The notes under the pieces are model-generated. The model made no database searches, had not been told where the DNA came from, and was given only the letters and a program-made list of their open reading frames with translations. From Epiperipatus broadwayi (lineage: Eukaryota > Onychophora > Udeonychophora > Euonychophora > Peripatidae), in contig JAQFVV010012507.1 in the NCBI GenBank assembly GCA_028023455.1, positions 2,055,456-2,119,455 on the forward strand: 64,000 bases of DNA. Reading direction: 5' to 3'. The position numbers and the translations under genes are program-made. This document shows, in pieces, positions 48,738-61,696 of this stretch (position 1 is its first letter; each line of letters begins with the position of its first letter).

Positions 48738-48854
48738 GTAAGTTGATTTATTTTAAATATTATTAAGTTTTCAAATACATTCAATATATATTTATAATTT
48801 TTTTTTGCATTATAACTTTATCTTTCTTATTGTATTGCCAAGTTCATATAATAT

Positions 48855-51800
48855 TGTAACGGTCAGGTTTGTACATTTACTCAACAGACTGAGAATCTGG
48901 CCAAAAGAGAAACAGGCTGACCAAGTCGGGATGGTGACACCTTATGTCTGATCATACCTCAACTCTCTCACCCGTGCTTCCAAATCCCACACTAGTGAAT
49001 GACATCTCTTGTTACTTCCTTAACTACATTACGTTACTATCAAATCGGTAGAACGTGAGACTTATCCCCCCTTCCTAATACTAAATGACTTAACTAATGA
49101 TTCATAAAGACTATGAGCAAGGATTGAGACTGAGAGGTGATATATTTTAGAAAATTTAATATATAAATTCATAATTAATAAAACAAAATGTACATAATCT
49201 ATCACATGCAGGTGAAGATATATAGGATTAACAGGTTAATAATTGAGCTATGAAGGGAAATAAATATACATTCGTGATACAGTGTAGCAATCATTAAAAC
49301 TCGGGTATATAAATGATTCACATGCAGGTGAATGTTATTTTACATATGATTAGTATTTTAGCTTTATACGATAAAACAAAACGTTATAGTGGCTAATTGA
49401 CTTTTACATTGCCATTTTCCTTTAATTACATAGGGATGAGTAAATATTATACAAAGTTATGCAGAGATTTATGCTAAGATATATGCCAAGAAATTAACAA
49501 AAAGGGTGTGATCAAATTAGCTGGGAGGTATATTACTTATCAATAAAGTTTACACCTAATTTACAACACAAAGTAATCAAGTTAACCCAGATTCTGGTTT
49601 GGATCAAGGCCGAGGTTATTTAACAAGGCGGGCAGAACTGATGGAGCAGGACCACTTTAGATTCTATGGTGTATCAAATATATTAATAAAAAGAGTGTGT
49701 CTTGAAGGTGTGCTGATAAAGATTTATTAACAAGTAATCGGTTCTTTGTACTGTGCTGCTTGCTATACTAATAAAGGAAATTTCTTTATTCCAGAGGATC
49801 AAACAGCTACTTCAAGGATGAGACTCTTTGGTCTATTTCAAATATCAAATACAAAATGGCTTGGCTGTCCGAAGTTTGACATTAAATCAACCCCAATGCA
49901 GACACATACATACATATGTAGAGAATATAGCAAGAAGCCAAACATTCTTTGCTAATGAGCATCACATTTGCTCCACGAATCTAATATAATCATTTTAAAT
50001 TCACTAAATACACCAAATACGGAGAGTCTAGCAGCATTACTATCATTAATCAATTTCGAAAATAGCACATAATAATTATACTATAGGGAAATACTTAGAA
50101 TATGGTTTAAGAGTTATCTGTATCACATAAGACATATAATTATAGATTTACAGTATATTTTAGGAGTTATTACGGGTCCAAATATTCATCACACATATAC
50201 TGTAGAAAATCGCTTTCGCTTAAAGGCAAATAAATACTATTTATAATTATTTATTAGGCCATATTATAGATAGCAATACTATTACTGATGAAGAATATTA
50301 AGTACAGAAGGGAGTTTGTTTATTTAGAGAAAATGAGCACAATGAGAGCATATAGATATCTCTCTGAGAATTAATAATTTGCCAAACTCCATTGTGATTC
50401 CTTTAGCCTAAATGAAACATAACTATGATAAAGAATGGCTTAAATAACATCTTAAATAAGAAGTTAATACACTTATCACTAAAGTTGTAGGATTTACACA
50501 TTGCACAGTAAAATAAATATATGTGTATGTGTATGATTATAATGATGATCAAGCAAGGTTTAATAAAGTGATTACTTTAAAATAAAGATACATAGCAGAT
50601 TTACATTTACATAGCAGAGTTATACAGGCAACATAATGAGTGCTAGCTTGATAGTTACTTTAAAGAATGAATCGTATTTTAGCATGCTTTATCGTAATTC
50701 TCGAGAGGATTCTAGTAATTCATGTGCGGGCAGCTTCTCTGAGCGTGATTTCTATTCTCCAGGACGGACGCGAATCTGGCTTTTCTTTCTTTCTGACACC
50801 ATTCAGTAGATGCGGCTTCACCATTTTAAAGCGGCTTACTAGATACAGTTTGCTTATGGTTGGGATGGCTTACTGGGTACAGCTTTGTTATAGTTGACGT
50901 TGCTTCGGGATATGGCTCCATTATTATCTATGCGGTTGGCTTATATTTATAGGGCAGCCATTGCTAGTTCTTGGGCGTAAAACGACTGCTGTTGTTACCA
51001 TTTGTAGAAGCTCTAATGGAAGATAAACAACAACTTTTATCTTCCACTAGGCGATGGTTTTCATCTTAGCAACAATAATATCTTGTAAATAAATTAAACT
51101 TTAATAATATTCTCTCTGTGCTATATATTTTCTTCATATATTATCTCCCTTTAATAATAAAAACTGTAAGTTTTTATATCTATACTCAGTGCACACTCCT
51201 ATTTTTTTTCCTACGCTTAATACATCACTTGTTTACTGCTTCGAACCTCGTGCTCTCAATTATCTTTTACCACTTCTAAAGAAACTCTCCCGGGGTTCCT
51301 CCAAATGGTCAAGTCAGGATTTATGATCGACTGATTTCTAAATTGACTTTTTAGCTATAAGGCTAATTAAGTTAAAAGGTTATTTTGGTCAACTGCAAAA
51401 ACTCGTAAACAACTTTACAGTCCACAGTTTTAAACAAAATCTTAAACCTAAAATAATTTTAAGGAAATGCTAATCTAGTCAGTCTTTGATTAAAACATAA
51501 TTTTAAACAAGTTTTAACTCGTAAACAACTTTACCATCGGCACTTCTACAAATAATAAACTGGAAATAATTTTAAGTAATGCCAGTCTGGTCACTCTTTA
51601 ACGAAATATTACTTTGAACAAATATTAACTCATAAACAACTTTACCATCTGTACTTTTAACAAAGAATAAACTTGAAATAATGTAAAAGAATATTTAAGA
51701 CTAATATTTTAAATAAATGATTTTTTACTAAGTTTAAATATAATTCTATATGTAAATTCTAGCTGCACAGACTGCTAGGTTTACACAGTTTTAATAACTG

Positions 51801-52016
51801 AAGGGCTATATGTGTGTATATACTACCTTTACTTGCATATATACTGCAATGAAATAGGCACTTATACAGGCATATACTCTATAATTCTTAAGAGCACATG
51901 TTTGGAGTTCTGAATTAAAGAAATACATGCAATTTGGAGTGAAATAACATACAAATAAATATACTACTATGACTATATTAGGTGAAACAGGTGGATCTTT
52001 AGATCTGACTGTTTCA
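48855..52016 (-). mobile_element. solo LTR-like element 3
   Basis: On the minus strand this 3162-bp block begins at 52016 with TGAAACAGTCAGATCT and a hairpin closing in GTTTCA, and ends at 48855 in CCTGACCGTTACA. ATAT flanks both ends (48851-48854 and 52017-52020). The ends match LTR-like element 2. G+C is higher than in the flanks. A TATA motif (CTATAAATA, minus, 50943-50952) lies about 1.07 kb in. It is long for an LTR, and frames at 49746-49955 and 50667-50897 show no motif. It sits just downstream of exon d, antisense to the gene. Confidence 0.6.
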
Positions 52017-52020
52017 ATAT

Positions 52021-54040
52021 TAATATCATTTACATTTTTTATTATTTTTACAATGCTTCATATAATTACAACCCAATCATTATTGATGATTTTGATTGCT
52101 CCAGTAATCTTCTTCAGAACTTCTACTTATATTTTTAAGATTTGAAAATAAAATAGATTATAAGTTTTAAACTAGAAAATAAATTTACATCTTAAAATTA
52201 TACAGAATCAATTAAACAACAAGAACAAATATAAGAGATAAAGGCAGGAAATAATAAATAACTTAGATTCAAAATTGAGACTATTAATTAATAATTTACT
52301 TTTTTAAGGGTTTAAATAACTTAAATGCTACTATTATAAAAGATATATTTGGGTCAATGAGAAGGATTTTGCCACTACCCAAATATATCACACAAAGACC
52401 ACTCATAAAATAAAATGGAATTAGTAAAGAGCATTTGGCAATTCCAATACTAACAATAATATGAACTTTAATTTTTATGAAATATTAACAACTTTTTAAT
52501 AAATCATATATAATAATTTACAAACCCATCATTTATTTAATAACCATGGGCAAAATGATTTAGATAAACAGAATATTCCAAACTGTGTATTTAATCTTTA
52601 AAACATTATTTAAAGTAATACATATACTTAATTCAATTCACATTCAATTTTACTTTTTAATAATTTTCAGCTTCCCCTTAATTTTCAATTCTTAATTCAG
52701 TTATACTATTTTGGTCTCTCCGTTTTCTTGGTCTCCAGTTCTCACCTTATAAAAATTTATGTTAACCTATTTATAAACTTTTATCAGATAGAATGATTAT
52801 ACAAATTAACAAAGCAATGAAATTATTGTATGTGCATCCATTAACGTACAATTAATAGTTGTCCATCTATAAGCATAAGTGATAACTAATTAAGCTGTTC
52901 AACTGTTTTAAATTGCAATAAAAATATGCTTGAGAATTAATTATAAAGATTAATTTAGAATAACTATAATTTTAAGTCCTTTCGAGTATTATTTAATAAT
53001 AACAAAGTACAAAATATTTCCATACTTTTAATTTAATCATAACATTAATAAATATTCAGATATTATTGAATTTAGCCCATCTGACAGACTGCATATAAAA
53101 AGTCTCATATACAATTTGGAAGAGGGCCTAGCATATCTTGAACAGTCCAATTCTTTATCATTCTTAGGAGATTTATTGATGAAATTTAATTATTTTATAA
53201 TATAATTTAGCAATCATGATAACACACCACTGATGTAATACACCTATTTAATATTTTCAATTATTACTAATTAAAATGTAAAATTTTATGTAATTGACCA
53301 TTTAAATAGGGCTTGACAAACATTAAAGCCCAACCATAAAGTGACAATATATAGTAACAGAATTAGAAAATATGCATTTTGAGAAGCTATTGATTGTATC
53401 AACTGTAATGAAAATTGAAAATACATTTGAATTAATTGGTTCTATGACGTCCAATATCATATCTTTAGTGAGGTTTGATTTTATTAACAAGTATTAGCTA
53501 TAATGAACAATATAGCCCTTTCAGTTATCACATGATGAAACTATCTTCTTAGATATCCATTAGTCCTTATCTCATCAGTTGCTTTAGAAATCATACACAC
53601 TAAATTTGCAACTTATATTTTGATATATTTTAGATATATTTTGTAATCCCACAATAAGGACATTCAACAACATTACATTTTAATAAAATAATAATAAAAA
53701 AAAAACAATTAGTATAACTGAATTTATAGTCTCAAAAAAATACATAAATAAGCATTTTCATGAATATTAGATAATGGATAATTTTTTATTTATCCATTAA
53801 TTGACGTATAAAATCTAAAATGTATAAAATAACAATAAAAAAAATTATATATAAAAATCTATATTCTTACTATATTTGCCCATAAAAAGGAAGAATATAC
53901 AATGGTTTATATATGTTAACTGCTTTAAGTATAGCTAATAAATATACCTATAATTAATGATATATGAATTCATAATATTATTTCTGGGAAATTTCATGTA
54001 GTAAAAATATAATAGCTAAATAGCTGACATTTTTTGTCAT
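52021..54040. other. AT-rich sequence, no gene seen
   Basis: No exon continuing the F3 lobe was found and no repeat was recognised. Some broken frames at 53080-53500 vaguely suggest old retroelement protein but cannot be supported. Confidence 0.4.
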
Positions 54041-54044
54041 TCAT

Positions 54045-54130
54045 TGGTGGTTGAGAGGCCAGCGATGTCTGCTTTACAAGCAGTTGTCCCGGGTTAGTGG
54101 GTTCGCTTCCTGGCTGATGTTATGACACAT
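54045..54130 (+). repeat. tRNA-derived SINE S1
   Basis: GGTGGTTGAGAGGCCAGCG (A-box region), the TCTGCTTTACAAGCAG core, GTGGGTTCGCTTCCTGG (B-box), then GATGTTATGACACATGAG and an A-rich tail. This is the fourth S1 copy, moderately diverged. Confidence 0.8.
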
Positions 54131-54231
54131 GAGAAAAAGAAAAAAAAGAAATATTTTCTTCAGAACTTCTTTTTTCTCAAATCATAAGAACTAATTTGTT
54201 TTCTATCTTCTTTTATACAGCCACACTTAAT

Positions 54232-54804
54232 AGAAATGTCATCTTATGTTAAAGATGCAAATCATTTTTTGAACTTATTCAAGATCTTAAATTAACTAGG
54301 AATGGCATTTTGATAAGTTTTGACATTGTTTTACTTTTTACTACTATACCTGTAAATGAAGCAATTGATGTTTTGAAAAATATTCAATTGCCTGATTTTG
54401 TTGTGGATTTGATTAAATATTGCATATTAAGTTTATTTTTAATTGTTAGATGTATAAAAAAAATGTCAGATTTAGCTATGGGTTCACCAATTTCTTCAGC
54501 ATTAGCTTCTATTTTTATGGCAAACTTGGAAAATAAAATTCTAATATCAGCAGTTAAAAAATCATTTGTATGTCTGAGGTATGTTGGCAATAACTTTGTT
54601 ATTTGGCCTCTTGGAGAGCATGCTCTTGATGAATTTTTTAATTTCTTAAATTATTTTCACAATAATGTCAAACTTATTATGGAAACAGAAAATAATAATC
54701 AACTTCCAATCTTAGATGGTTTAACTGAAAGAAAGAAGGATGGTTTTTTATCCCATGGTATTAAAATAGTATATTCCTTTATAATATATTTCATTGTTGT
54801 ATAA
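54232..54804 (+). pseudogene. PLE reverse transcriptase fragment, second PLE lineage
   Basis: The frame shows PLE RT motifs: ISFDIVLLFTTIPVNEAIDVL with the first catalytic Asp, LAMGSPISSALASIFMANLE (the G-SP-S box), RYVGNNFVIW in place of RYVDDxFVIW, and FLNYFHNNVKLIMETENNNQ then LPILDG. Upstream of 54310 another frame continues the motif series. Both catalytic Asp residues of the YVDD box are lost (VGN), so it cannot work as an RT. It differs clearly from the PLE at 17 kb. It stops at 54804 without its connection domain. Confidence 0.85.
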
Positions 54805-56555
54805 ATTAAGAAAATGTATAGAAAGAAATTTTATTAATTTAAAAGTGTGACATCATTAATATTTTAGAATATTGAGTTATTATTATTATTTGAAAGTCAA
54901 TATATACTCTTTTTATAAATAAAACTTGATTTTGTTAAATGATAATTTAAAATAAATGTTTAATTTAAAAATATTAAATTTAAAGGAATGACAATTATTT
55001 GTTTGAAATAATTTTAAAATTGACTGTATTTATTTACTGTTTTATTGGCAATAGCCTAGAATGATTTCTTATCAAGAAAACTGTTTTGATCATGTGAACA
55101 GGATCATCAAGTATTGAATTAAAAAAAACAAAAACATTGTATTTCAAAACTCTCAAAATGAATTTGTAAATAAATACTTTTTGTCCCAAGAATTTGGGAA
55201 CCGATACTTCTCCATGTTTTATTTATCATAAATATGATTACTTCATAATCATCAACTGTGGCACAAATCATGATTTTTTCTACATCTTCATTTAGGCCTA
55301 TCTTTTATATTTCAAATGAAGTGCCATTATGAAAAAAGGAGATTGGCTTTTTTAGCTTAAATTTTGATAACGTTAACAGTTTCTACTGGTAACAAGTTAA
55401 AATTACAAAAGAAATTATAAATTATTATGAAATATTTTTTTATTTATAATAAATTGTTCTTCACATATTTATTATGTCAATATGAATTTTTTTTTAAATG
55501 TCATTTCTGAAATATTGAATTGATCACTATGTGTGTATTTATCAAAGCTATACACAAGTAATATTTTCAAAACATTTTAAATATAATGTTCAAAAATAAT
55601 ACAGATGTAATAAATGACAGTTTATTTTATTTTATAGACATCATATTTCAATAGAGATTATGAAATATATAATCTGCTGTTTAATGATTGTTATAATATT
55701 ATGTAATGATTGTTTAAGTGGTGATAAATATTTACTTCATACATATGGAATTTGACTAACACTGTATGTATTAGCAACCAAGATATTATTGATATGTGTA
55801 CCTTGATATTTGTTGGTTAGTTCCAGTTATAAATTTCCTATGGTTTTATTTTATAATGATTTTGTTTTGTAGTGAATACTTTCTTAAGAATAGGTAATGT
55901 TTTTATCGTTATAAATAATAGGAGCATACAATAATGAATTAATATATAAATATTATATATATGAATTTTTAAGAGTAATTGTTGTTTTTATGCTATTACC
56001 TTGAGTATTGTAGGAGGTAATTTAGCTTATATATAACTGGTATTTCACCCATTGCTTAATTTTATAGTCCTCAGTGTATAAGTTACTGTGTTATTAGGTA
56101 TTGAGATTAAGGATAGCTTGGTTTGTTTTGGCAATGTCTCAGATTGTGGATAATAGACATACTTTTGATGTTTATGTATTAATTTAAATATTGATCACTT
56201 ACAATGACATAATTGTTATTTTATTTTGTAATAAATAATTTTTTTCTTTTATTATTCGCTATTAACTGAATTATAAAATATAGAATTTTGATATGCCAAA
56301 TTAATGATGTCCAAATGTAATTCGTACTGGGTAAACTTATCTTTTACTTCAAGGTTTATTATTAATTAGAAGAGTTTCACATTATAATTTATAACTTTCC
56401 AATATTTTGGTAACTTTGTTAGCAAACTTAACTTCTTTCTTTGATATTGCCTTCTAGTAAAATTATATATGGAATTATGTATTTATTACAGTATATATAG
56501 AAAAAAAACACATACTGAGCAATATGTACATTTTTCTTTTTATCACCATCTAGCA
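54805..56555. other. AT-rich sequence, no gene seen
   Basis: Nothing recognised. If the PLE pieces on either side are one element, this is inserted or unrecognisably decayed sequence. Confidence 0.4.
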
Positions 56556-56559
56556 TAAT

Positions 56560-57190
56560 TATTTTTAGTAGCAAAGACATCATTAGATAGAACTAAGAGA
56601 CTTTCTTCTGACAGCCATTTTCACAAGATATCGCTGCTATTAAAAAAAATGCTTCTTCATAATGGTTTTGATTATAGGATTATTAATAGGGCGTTTTCAT
56701 ATAAGAAAAAAAGATTTTTATACTTCAGAAATTATGATACTTCTGCTTTATATAAAGGGAGTAACTGATAAAATTGATAATATAATGTTTTAAAGAAAGA
56801 TAATATCCACATAGTTTACACTACATTTAAAAAAATTAATGAAATACTTCCTGCCCTAAAGATAAAATTCCTTTGGAGTGTCATGGATTATATGAAATTC
56901 TATGTGAAGTTTGTTTACTTTCATACATTGCACAGACATCCTTAAATAAATATAAGAAAGGAAAAATACATTTTGGCAGTTAGAGAAAAATCCATTTCAT
57001 CAGGCATTTATTCACCCATAAAATTAACTAACTATAACATCAATTTTAATAAAACACATATTATGGCCAAAATTGAATAATATGACCAGAAAATGCTAAG
57101 AGAAGCTATAAATATTTTTAAAAGGCCCAAGAGTAATAACGACAAGTGTGAATTGAAGAAAATTAACAATATTTGAAAAACTATTGGGGG
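56560..57190 (+). pseudogene. decayed PLE connection and GIY-YIG region
   Basis: Across three frames, the strings HFHKISLLLKKMLLHNGFDY and INRAF resemble the PLE segment after the RT. INEILPALKDKIPLECHGLY, ILCEVCLLSYIAQTSLNKYK resembles the GIY-YIG core with its Cys pair (YIG is now YIA). EAINIFKRPKSNND resembles the C-terminus. Many stops occur. It probably belongs with the RT fragment at 54232, or with a related copy. Confidence 0.65.
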
Positions 57191-57629
57191 ATAAAATATT
57201 TTTTAAAACTGCTCAACCAGTAGAATTTGAATATGAGGAAATAATGAAAGAAAAAATTACGATTTTAAATCTTACCGCACACATTCATATGATTTGAAAA
57301 TGAAGAAGCTCTTCCTTGTATTGAAACATCAGCTATGTGGTTATTATATTTTTATTATATGGAAGCTCCGGAAATAATATGAATTCATCATTTATCCATG
57401 AGAATATTAGAATTAACATTTAATAATAATAATTATATATATATTACTAACACCATAAAAAATTATCTTCTGATACTCTTGAGCTCAAATACAAGCCCAA
57501 AGGAAAAAAAAACCATATATACTATTATATATACTGAGCATGATAATAGCTATAAACAAGCTTTTTTGATAAATGCCACAAGAGAAAGCATTTAAAATCT
57601 ATCTAGAATTATCCCTGTCCCCAAACCAG

Positions 57630-57653
57630 TTTTAAACTAATGGCTCTCATCAG
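57630..57653 (-). ncRNA. decayed hammerhead-like core (weak)
   Basis: The minus strand reads CUGAUGA (57653-57647), then GAGCC-AUU-AGUUU (57646-57634), then AAAAC. If stem II was once GAGCC/GGCUC and the next box GAAAC, every difference is a transition, as CpG decay would give. No convincing stem III or stem I closure is visible. It lies about 450 bp past a PLE GIY-YIG remnant, but on the other strand. Confidence 0.2.
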
Positions 57654-57699
57654 TGAGATGCTATGGCATTCAAACACTAGGCTTAAAATACAAATTCAA

Positions 57700-59400
57700 G
57701 CCGAGCATTTATTGAATATTTAACTATTAAGTAGAAAATTTGAAATTTTCAGATATCTTTATGTCATCAAATCCAATTATCTAACTTAAATAGCCATATG
57801 GGACAGAATTAAATTCAGATACACCATATATCAATAGCCTTAGTAATATAATATCACCAAAACTTTTAAAACCAAACCATAATAGTAAGGAAACACAGGC
57901 TGTTGGTATGCTTGTCATATTACATTTGTAAATACAAACAAATTAAAGCACGTGGTGTATGACTTTGGTTCCTTAATACTATTATATATTTAACAGTTTT
58001 ATGACTGCACTCCTAATTTACTTGTATATAAATAAGTGATATTCAAATCTATGTTTCAACCTTATTTTCTTTGTATAGGGTCTTAATTATGGTACTGTAG
58101 TTTACATGCATCTTGTTGAATTTTATGGCATCATGTAGAATTGCTTTTAAATTTTATATTTCTTTAGTTAAATTTTCTCTATATAATTTAACTCCAAACA
58201 AAATGGATATATCATTTATTGCAAAGGCTGGATTTCATTTTTTCTAACAGGTTCTTTTTAAGAATTCTCACTTCAGGCAGATTTTATGCAAACAGTCATC
58301 CCAAGTGGTTTAAAAGATAGATCCACATTTCCAACTAAGATTGGCTATAACTGGTATTTAAAAGGGGGTTTAGCTTTTCATTATTAAAGTTATTGTGCAA
58401 TCAGGGAAAGTTTTCTATTTTTTTGTAATATAATCTAACTGTTAATTCACTGGAATTATTAATATACTTTTTTCACTATCAATAACCCTTAACTTTCTGC
58501 TAAGATAACTTTAATAATGATCTGACATTGATCAACTATTAATTTATAACTTCCATTGTAGCTGAGAAAAAATGAAAATGACATTATTTATATCTAATCA
58601 ATCACTTGATTAACTGAATCAAACAGATTATAAAAAATATATTCTCTTTTTCATTCTTTTTTTTTTTTTTTTCATCTTTTAAACTAAGTTGCCCTTCAGA
58701 AATGTATGTCTGCATATTAAAAATCTTTCCTTCGAACAAGATAATCCATAAATTAATTACAGTTAATTTTATTTAATTATTTGGTTTATAATTCACAGGA
58801 AGGATTTTTAAAAAAAAATGTAACAAAAAATATTTTTTTTTGTTTTTCTTCAAATCTTTTTAGATTTAATAAACACGAATATTTTATTTTATATTATTAA
58901 AGCAAACGTTTCAGCTTCTAATTATAAATTTAATAAAATTTGCTAAACATTGATTAAGATATCACTTTCTACTAGGAAAATGCTTATGCATTTTAAGAAG
59001 AAAAAATTGCAGGGATTAAAACTAATGTAACATAATGTACTGGTACATATATATATTGAAATGAATATTTTTCTTGGCGGCAGATATAAAATAACTATCT
59101 AGTTTCACTCATGTATAATTAACAGTACTAGTACAGTGATGTTTCAGCTGAATCTTCTTGCCATCTATTGGATAACGCATGTTATTTTAAAAATTATTGC
59201 AGAGCTGCTGCAGGCAGGAAGGCATAACAAAATTAAAGATTCGATCAATAAAAAACAACATAAATTTTTAAATCATAAATGTGTATGTGTGAATGGGATG
59301 ATAATATTCGAGAACATCGATGTAACATTTCTTTTCATATCTACTGTCACTTTTCTCACAGCTGTTGTAATCCAGCCAAAATATCAGTAATGGTAAATCT
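57700..59400. other. AT-rich sequence, no gene seen
   Basis: An 84-codon frame at 59136-59390 has no recognised motif. Nothing else could be supported. Confidence 0.45.
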
Positions 59401-59409
59401 TGGATATTA

Positions 59410-59471
59410 TATATATATATAATAAATAAAGTTTGATATCTGTATATATATATATATATATATATATAGTG

Positions 59472-59509
<38 letters not shown>

Positions 59510-59516
59510 CACTATA
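59410..59516. repeat. TA microsatellites with a TA-centred hairpin
   Basis: TA runs at about 59409-59422 and 59443-59466 precede TATAGTGTTAA (59465-59475), a TA run, and the perfect inverse TTAACACTATA (59506-59516). The layout parallels the one at 23999-24058 but with different arm sequence. Confidence 0.85.
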
Positions 59517-60270
59517 GAGAAATAAGAGGAACAAACTTGAGGTGATGGTCAATAGTACATGATCACCAACAGCCCAAAGCTGGGTAACTATTTCTAACTT
59601 TATGGAAATTTGGAATTTAAACCATCAGGGATCTGAGGAATTGTTTGTTTATCCTCAAGAAAGAAAAATACAATTTAATATAAAAGAGATGAGCATGAAA
59701 GATCATTCTGAGAGATCAGCAGCTAACTATCTTAAGCATAAGCATAATTAATTAAGTTCACCAGTATTAAAATAAGAATAAGTCATTCATTATCATGAAT
59801 GATCAACAATAAAATTAAATGAAAAATCAGTCTGGTGACTGGATTTATAATGGGCCTACTATAGATCAGGCTAATTATTTAACTGTTGCCTGTTGGGGGC
59901 AGATCATTGATACCATTAGTTGGATGCACAAACTTAAATACTAATCCACAAGAATACAATTAAAAAAATTAATAATGCTGGAATTTTAAAATATGATCAT
60001 CATCAATGCTCTGGCCACTTAGTACCCTTGATGTACTGGCCATTATATAAACATAATGTCTCATAGAGACCAAACTAAAATAAAATGTAGTGCATGGGCT
60101 TTAAAGAATATACTCTTCCCACCATTCCAGGATGACAATCACCATCATCATCACCATCAACTTGATGCCCCTGCACTAAATATATGCCCCTTATTGTATA
60201 TAGCTGTTATGCATGAATTTAGCTCAGGAAACAAGAACTCTAATATATTACTGTGAGCAAGAGTGAAATA
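59517..60270 (+). repeat. unclassified interspersed repeat X, copy 2
   Basis: Second copy of the repeat at 43601-44480, same strand. It shares AATGATCAACAAT, TTGGATGCACAAACTTAAA, CATCATCAATGCTCTGG, CACTTAGTA and GATGCCCCTGCACTAAATAT. It contains an ATC/ACC-rich stretch (60138-60160). Its left end abuts the TA hairpin. Confidence 0.7.
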
Positions 60271-60840
60271 AATAAATAGATTAGCTTATTATAAATAACC
60301 TTAAGCAAATCATGAACTTTTTCTACTTATAAATAACTAGTTTTATTGGGATCATAAACAAATGAAATCCTAGAATGAGCAGTCATGATATGAGGTCACA
60401 CACATACTGCACTTCATGAAATAGGAATTGGATAGACTAAAAAAATATTTTTAAAACAATTATTTAATATCAAATTAATAACAACAAAAACAAAAATGAC
60501 ATGATAGTATGACATTTTAAACACCCATTTCATATAAAAAAATTTTTTTTTATAAAAAATATAATAACCAACCGATTAATTTTTATTCATGGATTAACTT
60601 TAAATTCATTAGATTCTTACTTTAAATTTTTTAAGAATTATTTAAGAAACATGTTCAGAATTAAAGATAACAATCTTTGATTCAGCTTAGCAAGATAAAA
60701 AAAAAATTAACTGTACAACATATTTTTTTTTCTTTTAAAAAATATTTTACCATTTGTAATAGAAATTTAACTGGATTTTAGAAAGATAAAAGGCTAATAG
60801 TTTGAAATATTTTAACTTAGTGAAGTATTTACTATTATCA
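60271..60840. other. AT-rich sequence, no gene seen
   Basis: Nothing recognised. Confidence 0.5.
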
Positions 60841-60849
60841 ATTCTTATT

Positions 60850-61130
60850 CAATACAAAACAAAACAACTTATTACATGAGAATGTGGAAGAACATATATT
60901 GGTGACATCAGTCATTCTATTGGAAAGTACTTGCAAGAACACAAACTGATGATTAGAAGAGAGAAAACAGATGTGTCTAAGGTAGCTGACCATGTATGTG
61001 CCAATGAATGTATGTTCAATTGGGAAAATACAAAAATATTGGATAGAGAAGAAAGGGTACAATGAAGAAAATTTAAAGAAACCGACAATGGCAAACAATC
61101 TCCTAAACCAATCTAGTATGATTATACATA
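60850..61130 (+). pseudogene. PLE GIY-YIG endonuclease C-terminal fragment (copy A, left part)
   Basis: The + strand reads CGRTYIGDISHSIGKYLQEH (YIG and the downstream His are kept), then SKVADHVCANECMFNWENTK and ILDREER, the usual DHxxxxxHxxxWxxTxIL region of PLE endonucleases. A frameshift follows near 61060. The fragment is interrupted at 61139 by a hAT MITE and resumes at 61607. It belongs to a lineage different from the PLE at 17 kb. An antisense frame of 116 codons at 60838-61188 is a shadow. Confidence 0.85.
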
Positions 61131-61138
61131 ATGTATGG

Positions 61139-61598
61139 CAGGGGTCCCCAACCCTATGCCCGCGGGCACCATGGCACCCGCAGACCATTTTACGTGTGCT
61201 CGCCGCAATCCGAACATGATAAATTATTTATCTGATACAAATAAATTTAATTTTTGAATTTTTTTTATGAATTATTGTATTATATTGTAATCAAATTGTA
61301 GGGCATACTATACCTTTACAGCGTAAAAATATAAACGTCAATTATATGTTAAAATTTTATTTTTGAAATAAATATTTTTTGTACATTATGCGTATTATTA
61401 ACAATATCCAACTATAAATTTACATGTGATGTGATGTACTGTGGCTACTCCTTAAACAAAGTCAAGAATATCTTAGCAATTATGCCCATAATAAAAAATA
61501 AATGCTGCCCACCACCTAGTTGAAAAAATAAATGGTGCCCACCACCTGGCCGGTATTATGGAATGTGCTCTTAAGTGCAAAAAGGTTGGGGACCCCTG
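61139..61598 (+). mobile_element. hAT MITE with perfect 8-bp TSD
   Basis: The 460-bp element has termini CAGGGGTCCCCAACC and GGTTGGGGACCCCTG (15-bp inverted) and exact 8-bp TSDs ATGTATGG (61131-61138 and 61599-61606). TIR style and TSD length identify hAT. It contains a direct duplication around TGCCCACCACCT (61505-61550) and the segment shared with 25897. There is no coding frame. It inserted into the PLE remnant; the PLE copy at 20400 shows the uninterrupted arrangement. Confidence 0.95.
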
Positions 61599-61606
61599 AT
61601 GTATGG

Positions 61607-61696
61607 AAACCACTAATCAACATTGCTCTTAGGAAAAAGTGGAGAAATCAGGAGGAACCTCGTAGATAAGTATATGAAATTTCTGCTGACTCTTGC
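61607..61696 (+). pseudogene. PLE C-terminal fragment (copy A, right part)
   Basis: Continues the endonuclease C-terminus after the MITE (KPLINIALRKKWR in broken frames) and the 3' linker ACTCTTGCCTTTGGCA. It aligns with 20548-20655. Confidence 0.7.

Noticed and set aside
53080-53500. Possible old retroelement integrase-like protein
   Set aside because: Frames are too short and broken, and no zinc-binding or catalytic pattern could be traced.
53565-53600. CTGATGAGATAAGG (minus) as a hammerhead core
   Set aside because: No GAAA box at the expected distance.
60838-61188. 116-codon minus-strand frame
   Set aside because: Antisense to the PLE endonuclease fragment and running into the hAT MITE; a shadow.
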